Source: Chryseobacterium flavum
GTDB taxonomy: Bacteria > Bacteroidota > Bacteroidia > Flavobacteriales > Weeksellaceae
Length of the DNA: 64,000 bases
Assembly (NCBI RefSeq): GCF_003385595.1
Contig: NZ_QNUE01000004.1
Location: 186,001-250,000 of the forward strand
Direction: 5' to 3'
Shown: positions 18,101 to 26,982 of the stretch, piece by piece
Position numbering within the stretch: position 1 is the stretch's first letter
Layout of the letters: the number at the start of each line of letters is the position of its first letter
The notes under the pieces: generated by a model
The model's input: only the letters and a program-made list of their open reading frames with translations
What the model was told of the DNA's origin: nothing
Database searches by the model: none
Translations under genes and position numbers: made by a program

Positions 18101-19432
18101 GAAAGCATTGACAGCAGCTACTTTTGGCAGCCCTGTTTTTGACCAGTTCCTTGCTTCCTGTACCGGTTCAAATCTTGTGTTCCGCATTTCTGCACTAGGA
18201 TTATCACAATACAGTGTTGGTGGTAAAGTATCGTGATGCAGGGCAAGACAGGCTTTGATCAGTCCTGCAATTCCTGCTGCCGGCATGGCGTGTCCGATAT
18301 TTGACTTTACAGATCCGATTCCTGCAGCGGGAGTTTCTGCTTCTTTTCCAAAGAACTGAGCAAGGGTCTGCAATTCTGTTTTATCTCCAAGCGGAGTTCC
18401 GGTACCATGGGCTTCCAGGTAACCTATATTATTTTTATCCAGATCAGCATTGATCCAGGCCTGTTCCAAAGCTCTCAGCTGACCTTTTACGGATGGGCTC
18501 ATTACGCTGGTTCCGTTACCATCACTGCTTACTCCAACGCCTTTAATAACCGCATAGATCTTATCCTGATCACGAACGGCATCTTCCAGTCTTTTTAACA
18601 CAACGAAACCACAGCCTTCTCCAATCAGCAATCCATCCGCATCCATACTGAACGGTTTGATCTGCTCCTGACGGGACATTGCACCCAATTGAGCAAAAAT
18701 ACTCCAGAATGCAGCATTCTGCCCGGTGTGCACTCCTCCGGCGATCATCATATCAGAACGGCCTCTCTGAAGTTCCTGTATGGCATGATCTACAGCAATT
18801 AAAGCACTGGCACAGGCTGCATCAACGGTAAAAGCCACCCCTCCAAGATCAAAACGGTTGGCTGCCAATGAAGCTGCCAGATTAGGAATCAGCCCCATTG
18901 CAGTATCAGCTGCGAAACGTCCTTTGCGTTCCTGGAAAGCATGTTTTACTTTTTCAATATCAGCGGGAGATATCTGGGGTAAGAGCTCCTGCAATAATGA
19001 GGAAATCTGTTCTCCGGTTCTTACAATTTCAATGGCACGGGTAGCTCCCGGTCCGGTATAGTTTCCTTTCCCAATGACAATTCCGGTCTTTTCAAGGGAA
19101 GTATTTTTTTGAAATACTCCTGCATCTTCTAATGCTTTCTGAACCAGGTCAAGGGTCAGTAAATGGTCCGGTTCTGTTCCTTCTACAGCAAGGGGTAAAA
19201 TCCCAAAACGGGTTGGATTAAACTCATAGTCAGGGAGAAATCCACCTCGTTTGCAATAGAAACGGTCCACAGGATTAGTGGCATCACTGAAGTGTACAGG
19301 ATCTATCCGGTCAGCCGGAACCGGTTGTGTAGAATCTACTTTATTGATAATATTCTGCCAGAAAGTGTCGGCGTCCTGTGCTCCGGGAAAGACACAGGAC
19401 AGTCCAACTACGGCAACATCTGTTTTTTTCAT
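15179..19432 (-). CDS. Type I polyketide/PUFA-type synthase: KS-AT-DH-phosphopantetheinyl transferase
   Basis: 1417 residues. The ketosynthase (1-455) has VDAACAS (Cys about 207), EAHGTGT (His about 342) and KSNIGH (His about 381). The acyltransferase (about 535-830) has GHSLGE (Ser about 605) and GFHSP (about 704). The dehydratase (about 940-1200) has HPYLIDH (His about 957) and LLDNAGQ (Asp about 1111). The C-terminal Sfp-type phosphopantetheinyl transferase (about 1240-1417) has GIDME (about 1326) and WVAKEAYGK (about 1365). There is no ACP or KR, so it must work on the ACPs of the large synthase or the free ACP. The DH-PPTase ending resembles enediyne synthases. It starts 18 bases after the large synthase and should make the system self-activating. 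Confidence 0.93.
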   Translation of the reverse strand: MKKTDVAVVGLSCVFPGAQDADTFWQNIINKVDSTQPVPADRIDPVHFSDATNPVDRFYCKRGGFLPDYEFNPTRFGILPLAVEGTEPDHLLTLDLVQKALEDAGVFQKNTSLEKTGIVIGKGNYTGPGATRAIEIVRTGEQISSLLQELLPQISPADIEKVKHAFQERKGRFAADTAMGLIPNLAASLAANRFDLGGVAFTVDAACASALIAVDHAIQELQRGRSDMMIAGGVHTGQNAAFWSIFAQLGAMSRQEQIKPFSMDADGLLIGEGCGFVVLKRLEDAVRDQDKIYAVIKGVGVSSDGNGTSVMSPSVKGQLRALEQAWINADLDKNNIGYLEAHGTGTPLGDKTELQTLAQFFGKEAETPAAGIGSVKSNIGHAMPAAGIAGLIKACLALHHDTLPPTLYCDNPSAEMRNTRFEPVQEARNWSKTGLPKVAAVNAFGFGGINAHVVLEGYDMPKKDKVLLLARPTREELLSALQNNETAIGEGDFRVAIFDPTPTRIEKAIKIVSKNIIWKNKQDIWYTSTPLLKDGGKVAFVFPGLDGLAKGEVKTVSRYFGLTAPIETEGEGLLTDALNIFNNCSILDNSLKKLGIIPDMNAGHSLGEWLAGYSSELAEANSVKALIDVLNPETFELKDSKFIAIGAGIEAIKPFIAEISNLYVSNDNCPNQVILCGSNAALDELVPLLKAKQIFHQVLPFQSGFHSPFIADKLDVILAGMEKAQFQQTKIPLWSATTLEPYPADQAAIRKLSAEHLVEPVRFRELTDKLYEEGARIFIQVGTGGLIGFIDDTLKGKAFSTIASSVPTRSALAQLQRVVASLFVEGKTVALDFLEVQHQSKKPTGKGIKLELGSPIVRNFKEVKALASSFDVPKQYTANASAMSVKSGHPLVQAFQDNVADMIRMQEEVLTLFRNRPEITIPGPAPVTHVAQPTPRNTIFSKDLYVTLESHPYLIDHSLLRQPKGWTHVADMEPVIPMTMIFEQLAEIAEAEIPGTQVHKIMNVSVFQWMNVAKPFGKTVKGEWRSPYHAYLDIENFANAEVVLKSAPVPTPAFSISIGNLLPIERKPEEIYDMHMFHGEKYQGITEVSAIGDKGIIGKIKGNGGKGSLLDNAGQLFGLWLQLTLVKDRIAFPVKIRDIEFFGDMHDQQGIFECTCMLTELNDEFAIADIILKRDGKVWCAITGWQNRRLEIDAALWNVSMSPLHNRLSEEIAPEVFFFHQAYTRVASWDFILKRYFNQTEKQHHQQLLPNKKKNWMVSRVAVKDAVRNLLRKEKNHACFPITFEIRSDEVGKPYLISDFTEDIHISLAHKGTDAVGIARYGKSVGIDMEIMEERSEGFYDLVFTNHELALLKDKDQAEWTTRFWVAKEAYGKFLGTGLKGNPKAFEVEIIKDDHLWINNIEIKTIKHKNYIIGWTL

Positions 19433-19450
19433 ACGGGTAGATACAGAGGT

Positions 19451-22400
19451 TTACCAATTATTTCCTGACATAATAAGAACCTGGCTTTCAGTTCCATATT
19501 TTATTTCGTTAAGAAAAATTTCTTTCCCTTCGTCCAATGGGATCATAGAAATTCCTCTGCGTTCGTATTCAGATTCAAGGGTGGAAGAGACCATTCCGGC
19601 TCCTTTCCATGGCCCCCAGTTGATGGAGATTACTTTTCCTTTTAATCTTTTATTTAAAGCTTTGGCGTAATCATCCAGTACGCTGTTGGCAGCGGCATAA
19701 TCTGTCTGGCCTTTGTTGCCGTATACAGATGCGATACTTGAGAATAATACGACGAACTGGCAGTCTGTACGAAGTTGTTCAGCCAACACACGAAGCGGTT
19801 TTACCTTGGTATCAAATACACGGCCGAAAGAGCTGGTTGTCTTCTGTTTGAATAATTTATCTTCTAAAAGGCCTGCTCCGTGAATTACCCCATCCAGGCG
19901 GTTGTATTTCTCATAAATACTGCTGATCAGATTGCTTAATCCTTCTTCGTTGCAAAGATCTAATGATTGATAAATAATTGTATTTCCAAGTGCTTCCATG
20001 TCACGGATCGTGCGTAAAATCTGATTGTTTTTGAAAATTTTTGTTGTTTCTTTTTCGATCTCGGCAGGAGAAGTGAATTTTCCGGATTTTATAAGGAAAG
20101 CCCTGATTTCTTCTTTTGTCTTCATTCCTTCAAATTCTATTGCAGAAGCTTCATTTCTCGGATCTGCCGATCTTCCTACTAAAATATAAGTACATGGATA
20201 GGCCTGAGACATATGTTTCACCAATTCTGCAGTAATTCCCTGTGCACCTCCCAATACCAGTACTACTGATTTCTGATCTAACTGAATGTGGGCTTCATGT
20301 AAGCTGGTGGACAGTGGGGAAGGGATGAGATCTACCTGATGTCTTTGTTCGTTTTTATAAATAACTTCAGCCGGTTTATCGTTGGTTAATATTTCTTTTA
20401 AGGTAATATCAGCGATTTGATCCACTTCCTGAGGTGTGCTTAAGCTGATCAGTCTGCAGGTGGTGTGGTCAAACTCTCGGGCCAGACTTTTGAAAAGGCC
20501 GGGATACCCCTGATGATGACGCAATATTCGGGCATCGGTTACTTCCTGAATATGGGCAGCAATGTCAGAAATTAAATATACCCATTTCACTTTATCAAAA
20601 TCTAATTTTTTAATCAGGTCAACATGATCGATAATGCTTGGTTTATCTGTAGCGGAGAACAAATCCAGCATGATCAGTCCATCAACATGAGAAAGGTCTT
20701 TTTCTGCATCTACCAATTCTGCGATGGCTCCGTGTTTTTCCAGTTCAGCTTTAATTGCTGAGGTTTGCCTGCTGTTGTCACTGGTGATTGCAAAACGTTT
20801 TCCCTGCAGAATTTCACTGTTTTGTATTAAAGAAGCCTCTGTAGGAGTGATATCAAAACGAAGACGTGATAAGACATTATTTGTTACTTCAGAGGTATCA
20901 GTCTCCTTTATTTCCTCTTCCATGCCTTTGGTTTCTCCGTTCATTTCACTGATCCACCCGGCTAAACCACGAAGGGTTTTTATTGCTGCCAGTTTTTCCA
21001 TCAGATCATCTGCCTGTTCCATGTCTTTACCAAAGCCAACCTGGGCTTTAAGATCTCCGATAATTTCCATACGTTTAATAGAATCAATGCTGAGATCTGC
21101 TTCCAGGTCAAGGTCTAATCCTAACATTTCTTTCGGATATCCTGTTTTTTCACTTACGATATTCAGAATAGCGTTTTGAAGATCTTCCAGAGAGAATGCT
21201 GCTTGAGCTTGTGTTTTTGAAACCGCCGGTTCAACTGATGACCCGTTTTTTTCGGACACATCTGCTGTAGCTGCACCTGAGAATTCAGTAAGCCATGAAA
21301 CGAGACCGCTTAATGTTTTTATTCCGGCAAGCTGTTCCATAACAGTATCTTCACTGGTGTTTGCATTACCCAGAGTACCCAGTTCATTACGAAGTGTTCC
21401 GATGATCTCAACTCTCTTAATAGAGTCAATACTTAAATCAGCTTCAAGATCCATTTCCATCCCAAGCATTTCCTGAGGATATCCTGTTTTGTCACTTACT
21501 ACCTGTAGTAATAAGGATTTGATATCTCTTGAAGGAGTTTGTTTTGTCACAGCAGCTATTGGTCTTTCCTGCTGAACAGGCTGTACGGGAATAGCAGATA
21601 TTGACTGGTGTGCAGCAACTGGTTCCGGTGAATTGTATACAGGAGCAGGGAATGCCTGAGGGTTTTGTCCCATAAAGGAAAGCATTACATCACGCTGTGC
21701 CTGTATCATTAATTTCATACTATTTAAATATTCCTGCAGCATACGTTCAGCGGTAGATTGCGCTTCAGCTGCGGGTGCCTGATGATTCGTAGTAAAATTG
21801 TTCATGGGAATAGGGTTTATGAGTGGTAATGCACCATTAGATGGCAGATTACCATGGGTTGGATGGGCAGTTTGCCCGTTAACACGCCAGATGGCTGGAC
21901 TTTTCTTGTAAAGTTCAGGCTGACTAAGATCAATAATCTTCACGTTTCGGCCATCGAAAAGTTTGTCAATATTAAAGCTTCGGCCTGTTCCTAAATATTG
22001 TGCCAGCATGCAAAGCAGATGACTGAATTTATTGTGGCTGTTATCTTCAACATATAGGGTCAGCTGATCTTTTTCCAGACAGGATTTGGTCAGGCCGGTA
22101 AGTACTTTTCCTGGTCCTACCTCGATAAATATTCTTGCACCGTCATTATACATCGCCTGCAGCTGTTCTACAAATCTTACAGGCTGTACCAGATGATCGG
22201 TAAGTCTTTCTTTTATTTCTGAAGGATCTGCCGGATATACTTCTGCCGTGGTATTAGACCAGACAGGAATCTGCATTTCCGCGAAAGGAATGTCTTTCAA
22301 TACTTCAGCATATAAATCCCTGGATTTTGCTAATAATGGACTGTGGAATGCACAGGCAACTTCAAGCTTTTTAGCAGAAATACCTTCCTGTTTAAGAACT

Positions 22401-25400
22401 TCCAGCAATTTGCTGATTGCTTCTGTACTTCCTGCAATGACACACTGTGCAGGAGCATTAAAGTTCACAGGGTAGCATCCTTCTGTTTTAGCAATAATTG
22501 GCTGAAGACGTTCCGGTGTGGCACTGGCAGCCAGCATTGAACCCGGATCTCCGCCTTCCACTGAGTCTAAGATAGACTGAGCTCTCTTAACACTTAAATC
22601 CACCAGTTTATCTTCTCCAAATACTCCTGCAAAGCACAAAGCTGGTATTTCACCATAGCTGTGGCCGGCCAGCATATCCGGAATAATGCCCAATGATTTT
22701 AAGAATTTAGCCAATGCAAGATCAACAATTCCCAGAAGAGGCTGAGCTAAACGGGTATCTTTAATGGTTTCTTTTTGTCTTTTTAAATCAGCCTCATTGA
22801 ATGTTTTGGATGGGAAAACCACTTTTTCAAGCTCAGGATACTCATTAATAATTTTGCGCATAGCCGGGAAGACTACGAATAAATCACGAGCCATATTGAT
22901 TCTCTGGCTGCCTTGTCCGGGGAATGTGAAGGCGACTTTACCTTCTTTTTTATTTACAGTAAAGGTGTCTTTTGTCTCAATTCCCAGTAATACCAGTTCC
23001 AGCTTCATCATCAGATCTTCAACGGTGTCTGCCACGATGCTGAACTGAATCGGTTTTTCTGAACTGATGCTTAAGCTGTATGCGATATCCTGTAATGGAA
23101 TACCATCATTAATTTCTAACAAAGCTTTTACCTGGCCGGACTGTCCTTTTGCTTCTTCATAAGTATCTCCACGAAAAACAAACAATTCCGAAGGCCATGA
23201 CTGCATTGCGATTGAGTTGTCCTGTTTGGGATGACTGGCAATGACTGTATGGAAGTTGGTTCCTCCAAATCCGAAAGCGCTGATTCCTGCATAACGTTTT
23301 TTTTCTGACCATAATCCACTTTCTACATGGAATGCAAACGGGCTGGTTTCAGCATTATAGTAAGCATTAGGCTGTTGAAGATGAAGGGTAGGTGGTTTTA
23401 CCCCGTGGTATACAGCAAGGGAGGCTTTGATTAATCCTGCTAATCCCGCAGCACACTTGGTATGTCCGATTTGTGTTTTCACCGAACCTAAATGGGTCTG
23501 ACCGGGTAAAGCCCCTGAACGGCTGAATAAATTTGTTAATGCACTCAATTCTGTTTTATCACCTACTACTGTTCCTGTACCGTGAGCTTCTACAAGACCT
23601 ACGGAAGCAGGACTTATCCCTGCCTGGGAATAGGCACGCTCCAGTGCTCTTACCTGACCTATTTTTCTTGGTGCAGTAAGTCCCAGTGCTTTACCGTCAC
23701 TGGACCCTCCAACTCCTTTGATCACGGAATAGATACGGTCACCATCATGTACAGCATCCTCATATCTTTTCAGAACAAGAATGGCAATACCTTCTCCAAG
23801 GGCAATACCGTCTGCATCACTGTCAAATGTAGCACATCTTCCTTTTCTGGAAAGGGCATGGGTACTGGAGAACATCAGGTAATCATTAATGCCATTGTGT
23901 AAGTCTGCTCCTCCTGCAAGAACCATATCAGATTTTCCTAATACAAGTTCCTGGCAAGCCAGATCAATAGCTGCCAATGAAGAGGCACAGGCTGCATCTA
24001 CGGTAAAGTTTCTGCCGCCAAGGTCCAGGCGGTTTGTAATTCTGCCGGCGATGACATTGGCAAGAATACCCGGGAATGAGTCTTCTGTAGTATGGGGAAA
24101 AGCTTCTTTTACTTCTTCATGAAGTTCTCCGAAAACCTGCTTATAGTATCCTCTGAAACTATAGCTGTTGGCAAGGTCGTTACCTCCCTCAGCACCTATA
24201 ATGACAGAAATATTTTCCCTGTTGATTTGTTTTTCACCATATCCTGCATCTTCCATGGCACGTTTTGCCACCAGTAAAGTAAGCAGTTGTGTAGGCTCAA
24301 TAGCTGCCAGAGATTGTGGCGGAATTCCGAATGCCAGCGGATCAAAATCAATTTTAGGAATAAAGCCTCCCCATTTGGAATGAGACACATCTGGTCCGTC
24401 AGAATCCGGATGGTAATACAATTCTTTATTCCATCTTTCATCCGGTACTTCGGTAACACTGTCTTTTCCTAAAATAATATTTCTCCAGTATTCATTCAGG
24501 TTTTTAGCGCCCGGAAAGATACATTCCATCCCTACGATCGCAATATCCAGTGGCTTTTCTGTAGAAACCGGTTCTTCAGGTAATACTGCATTCTGAACAA
24601 GCTCAGCATTGTCTGTGATACTTTGATGAAGAGCTGCAAGTGAAATCACGCGGTTGTGCATCGTAGCTACCTGACCAATCATGTACATTCCTAAGTCTAG
24701 TTGATCATCTTTAGGAATACTGACCAGTTTATCGCCCTGGCGTTCTATACCTTTAGCCGCAATACGTAAGCGGCCTACATTTAATTTTTCAAGTTGTTCC
24801 CATACTTCTTTTTTATCCATTCCGGCAGCCAAAAGCTTTGCTTTTTCTGTGTTGAAATAGTTGGCAAATGCTGTATTTAAGCAACGGGTTTCATGTCCGG
24901 GTGCTGTTTCCAGCAAAACGGTATCTTTTGCCTGCATGGCCTGTAGTTGGAATTCTTCCTGAATGGCTCCTGTAAGTACTGCTTCATGGGTATAAAGGTA
25001 AGCGGTTCCCATCAGTACCCCTATCTTTACTCCTCTTGCGGCTAATGGTGCTGCCATAATGGAGACAAACGCTGTAGAAAATGCGTTGTGTATCCCTCCT
25101 GCAAAAAAAACACTGATGTTTTCAGGATGTTCTTCTTTCAGAATCCGTTCAATCTGCTTTTCCCAAAGTACCATACTGGAAAGGGGTCCCACATGTCCTC
25201 CGCATTCACGTCCCTCGAAAATGAAGTTTGTAGCACCTTCTTTCAGGAAAATATCCAGCAGGGCGGGCGAAGGTACATGCAGAAAAGATTTTATTCCTGC
25301 TTTTTCAAATACTTTAGCCTGGGTAGGCCTCCCTCCTGCAATAAGAACTACAGGCGGTTTTGCTTCCAGGATATAAGATGTCTGTTCTTCCCTCAGTTCG

Positions 25401-26479
25401 GGCGGGGCAAATCCGAGGATGCCTACTCCCCAGGTCTTATCTCCGGCAAGTCTTTTAGTTTCCATTACAAGAGCTTTTGCTGAATTGCCCTTAAGTAGTG
25501 ATAATGCAACGAATGGTAAAGCTCCGGCTTCAGCTACAGCATTGGCAAATAAGGGCACATCACTTACACGGGTCATAGGTCCCTGTGCTATCGGATAGCG
25601 CAGGTTAAGTTCCTGCGCTATTGCATTGTTTTCGTTAATTACCTGAAGTGCCTTAGCCTGTTTTACATGGCCGTACATCGCTTCTTTGAATCCAAAGACT
25701 AACTTTTTCAGGGTTTTAAAATCCTCATAAAGATCTGTAGCCAGAGAAATATCCTGTCCCATCGGGATATAATTTTTGCTAAGGTCAAAACCGTTAAAGT
25801 ATGTTCTGAGCTCCTCAGTACTTATCTGGTCAGGTAAAGCAGGAGAATTAGGCCTTACCAATACACGATGGCTGGCAATGATTTTAGTTTCTGTGCCGTT
25901 CAGTTTTGAGCATACATCTTTGAGTTCCTGGGGAACTGAACTTTCAGGAAAAAGAGCCAGCTGGCTGTCCAGTATGATCCCTGCTGCACCCAATGCCTTT
26001 ACGGCAGCGGCAGTATGAAGACCGATTCCGCCCTGTACCCATACTGGTATGCTTTTGACTTCTTTAATAATGCGCTGAAACAGGATGAACGCTGACTCAT
26101 AACCTACAAGTCCCCCGGCTTCATTTCCTTTTATAATAATTCCTTTTGCTCCGGCTCCTTCTGCCTGTAGAGCCTCTTCCAGGCTTGTTACCTGATAAAT
26201 GACCGGGATTTCCATATGAAAACTGCTGGAATTTCCAAAAGGAAGGATTATAAATTTTACTTTTTGAGGAATTTTCAATGATATCTGTTTATCATTGGTA
26301 ATGTGAATGCCATAAGAAGGCGGATCAATCTGGTCAAGCTGACGAAGCACTTCTTCGGCAATTGTTGTATCCTGTCCTAAACTGAGAACGGGAAATGCAC
26401 CTGCCTGATGCAATTTCGGGATCAGATTAACGTCCGGTTTTTCAAAAGGAGTCAGTCCGATAATGTTTAAATTTTTCAT
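19451..26479 (-). CDS. Type I polyketide/PUFA-type synthase: NMO-like x2 - KS - AT - ACP - ACP - KR
   Basis: 2342 residues. Residues 1-195 and 285-615 look like two nitronate-monooxygenase/PfaD-like flavin barrels (GGIGLHTAAAVKALGAAG; YPIAQGPMT, EGRECGGHVG, FFAGGIHNA); PfaD proteins act as enoyl reductases. The KS (640-1085) has Cys about 831, His about 966 and 1006. The AT (1180-1480) has GHSYGE (Ser about 1274) and CAFHS (about 1376), the malonyl-type signature. Two ACPs carry DLSIDSIKR (Ser about 1686 and 1800). The KR (1870-2342) has GGAQGI (about 2077) and the SSIASVYG...Y...N triad (Tyr about 2261, Asn about 2265). No DH is present; it is on the partner protein. First gene of the operon. 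Close to PfaA plus PfaD of PUFA synthases. Confidence 0.93.
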   Translation of the reverse strand: MKNLNIIGLTPFEKPDVNLIPKLHQAGAFPVLSLGQDTTIAEEVLRQLDQIDPPSYGIHITNDKQISLKIPQKVKFIILPFGNSSSFHMEIPVIYQVTSLEEALQAEGAGAKGIIIKGNEAGGLVGYESAFILFQRIIKEVKSIPVWVQGGIGLHTAAAVKALGAAGIILDSQLALFPESSVPQELKDVCSKLNGTETKIIASHRVLVRPNSPALPDQISTEELRTYFNGFDLSKNYIPMGQDISLATDLYEDFKTLKKLVFGFKEAMYGHVKQAKALQVINENNAIAQELNLRYPIAQGPMTRVSDVPLFANAVAEAGALPFVALSLLKGNSAKALVMETKRLAGDKTWGVGILGFAPPELREEQTSYILEAKPPVVLIAGGRPTQAKVFEKAGIKSFLHVPSPALLDIFLKEGATNFIFEGRECGGHVGPLSSMVLWEKQIERILKEEHPENISVFFAGGIHNAFSTAFVSIMAAPLAARGVKIGVLMGTAYLYTHEAVLTGAIQEEFQLQAMQAKDTVLLETAPGHETRCLNTAFANYFNTEKAKLLAAGMDKKEVWEQLEKLNVGRLRIAAKGIERQGDKLVSIPKDDQLDLGMYMIGQVATMHNRVISLAALHQSITDNAELVQNAVLPEEPVSTEKPLDIAIVGMECIFPGAKNLNEYWRNIILGKDSVTEVPDERWNKELYYHPDSDGPDVSHSKWGGFIPKIDFDPLAFGIPPQSLAAIEPTQLLTLLVAKRAMEDAGYGEKQINRENISVIIGAEGGNDLANSYSFRGYYKQVFGELHEEVKEAFPHTTEDSFPGILANVIAGRITNRLDLGGRNFTVDAACASSLAAIDLACQELVLGKSDMVLAGGADLHNGINDYLMFSSTHALSRKGRCATFDSDADGIALGEGIAILVLKRYEDAVHDGDRIYSVIKGVGGSSDGKALGLTAPRKIGQVRALERAYSQAGISPASVGLVEAHGTGTVVGDKTELSALTNLFSRSGALPGQTHLGSVKTQIGHTKCAAGLAGLIKASLAVYHGVKPPTLHLQQPNAYYNAETSPFAFHVESGLWSEKKRYAGISAFGFGGTNFHTVIASHPKQDNSIAMQSWPSELFVFRGDTYEEAKGQSGQVKALLEINDGIPLQDIAYSLSISSEKPIQFSIVADTVEDLMMKLELVLLGIETKDTFTVNKKEGKVAFTFPGQGSQRINMARDLFVVFPAMRKIINEYPELEKVVFPSKTFNEADLKRQKETIKDTRLAQPLLGIVDLALAKFLKSLGIIPDMLAGHSYGEIPALCFAGVFGEDKLVDLSVKRAQSILDSVEGGDPGSMLAASATPERLQPIIAKTEGCYPVNFNAPAQCVIAGSTEAISKLLEVLKQEGISAKKLEVACAFHSPLLAKSRDLYAEVLKDIPFAEMQIPVWSNTTAEVYPADPSEIKERLTDHLVQPVRFVEQLQAMYNDGARIFIEVGPGKVLTGLTKSCLEKDQLTLYVEDNSHNKFSHLLCMLAQYLGTGRSFNIDKLFDGRNVKIIDLSQPELYKKSPAIWRVNGQTAHPTHGNLPSNGALPLINPIPMNNFTTNHQAPAAEAQSTAERMLQEYLNSMKLMIQAQRDVMLSFMGQNPQAFPAPVYNSPEPVAAHQSISAIPVQPVQQERPIAAVTKQTPSRDIKSLLLQVVSDKTGYPQEMLGMEMDLEADLSIDSIKRVEIIGTLRNELGTLGNANTSEDTVMEQLAGIKTLSGLVSWLTEFSGAATADVSEKNGSSVEPAVSKTQAQAAFSLEDLQNAILNIVSEKTGYPKEMLGLDLDLEADLSIDSIKRMEIIGDLKAQVGFGKDMEQADDLMEKLAAIKTLRGLAGWISEMNGETKGMEEEIKETDTSEVTNNVLSRLRFDITPTEASLIQNSEILQGKRFAITSDNSRQTSAIKAELEKHGAIAELVDAEKDLSHVDGLIMLDLFSATDKPSIIDHVDLIKKLDFDKVKWVYLISDIAAHIQEVTDARILRHHQGYPGLFKSLAREFDHTTCRLISLSTPQEVDQIADITLKEILTNDKPAEVIYKNEQRHQVDLIPSPLSTSLHEAHIQLDQKSVVLVLGGAQGITAELVKHMSQAYPCTYILVGRSADPRNEASAIEFEGMKTKEEIRAFLIKSGKFTSPAEIEKETTKIFKNNQILRTIRDMEALGNTIIYQSLDLCNEEGLSNLISSIYEKYNRLDGVIHGAGLLEDKLFKQKTTSSFGRVFDTKVKPLRVLAEQLRTDCQFVVLFSSIASVYGNKGQTDYAAANSVLDDYAKALNKRLKGKVISINWGPWKGAGMVSSTLESEYERRGISMIPLDEGKEIFLNEIKYGTESQVLIMSGNNW

Positions 26480-26640
26480 GGCATTTATGGTATTGAAATA
26501 GTGGATTAAAAACTGTATAATAAAATATTAAATCCTTTTATATAAAGAATAATTTTTTGTTATGACGGAATAAAAATAGTTAATTTATGTTATATTTTTA
26601 ATAATAAATTAAAATTGATGATTGTTTTTTAAATAAAACA
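26470..26640 (-). repeat. Leader repeat copy A (promoter-proximal, includes the synthase start)
   Basis: The first codons and about 160 bases upstream of the large synthase resemble 26714-26885 at roughly constant spacing (offset 241-244 bases). Matching blocks on the minus strand include TTATTCCGTCATAAC, TATTATTAAAAATATAAC, ATTTCAATACCATAAATGC and ATGAAAA at the start codon. Confidence 0.6.
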
Positions 26641-26723
26641 CTATTAACCAACAGGTTATTTGAATCAGTTTTTTGCTTTCGGTTTTTCATCGGGATGTAC
26701 CCACTAATAGTCAAGGTTTTCAT
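26598..26723 (-). pseudogene. Decayed copy of the synthase N terminus (41-codon remnant)
   Basis: The frame from ATG at 26723 begins MKTLTISGYIP, against MKNLNIIGLTP of the real synthase, and the DNA stays similar for about 16 codons (both share TGAAAAACCG) before diverging to a stop at 26598. Upstream of this ATG the sequence also matches the leader of the true gene. It is best read as the stub of a duplicated synthase start or of a lost paralogue; a functional leader peptide is less likely but possible. Confidence 0.55.
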
Positions 26724-26885
26724 TGCATTATAATATTGAAATGATCACAGTAAATTATATAACAGACAATCTGTTTTTTCTACACGAAAAGTAATTGTCG
26801 TTACGATGGAATAAAAGTAATAAAATTGTATTGTATTTTTAATAATACATATGATTTAATAATAATTTTTTAACAAAAGAAATTG
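26714..26885 (-). repeat. Leader repeat copy B (distal)
   Basis: Second member of the imperfect direct repeat with 26470-26640. Conserved blocks on the minus strand are TTATTCCATCGTAAC, TATTATTAAAAATACAA, ATTTCAATATTATAATGC and ATGAAAA. It also contains an AACAGA-CAA-TCTGTT inverted repeat (26761-26775) that copy A lacks. Confidence 0.6.
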
Positions 26886-26962
26886 ATTTGTTTAAATATT
26901 ATTAAAATTAGCGGTTTATTTTTTTTATTCTTACAAAAAAAATGGTACAATCTGAGAGGTTT

Positions 26963-26982
26963 AACTATAATCGATTATAGTT
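26963..26982. promoter_or_regulatory. Perfect 20-base palindrome, likely regulator site
   Basis: AACTATAATCGATTATAGTT is fully self-complementary with no spacer. It lies 484 bases upstream of the large synthase start. Such gapless palindromes are typical of sites for dimeric repressors (TetR, MarR, GntR types); no such regulator gene is next to it. No T tract follows, so it is unlikely to be a terminator. Confidence 0.5.

Noticed and set aside
20724..21179. 151-residue plus-strand frame in the large synthase
   Set aside because: Antisense to the ACP/KR region, no family features.
8651..26479. Flexirubin or aryl-polyene pigment cluster
   Set aside because: Those clusters use discrete KS, ACP and ammonia-lyase genes; here the synthases are large multidomain proteins and no such genes are seen.
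26598..26723. A genuine attenuating leader peptide for the synthase
   Set aside because: No run of identical codons and no terminator/antiterminator pair between it and the synthase; a decayed duplicate explains the similarity better.
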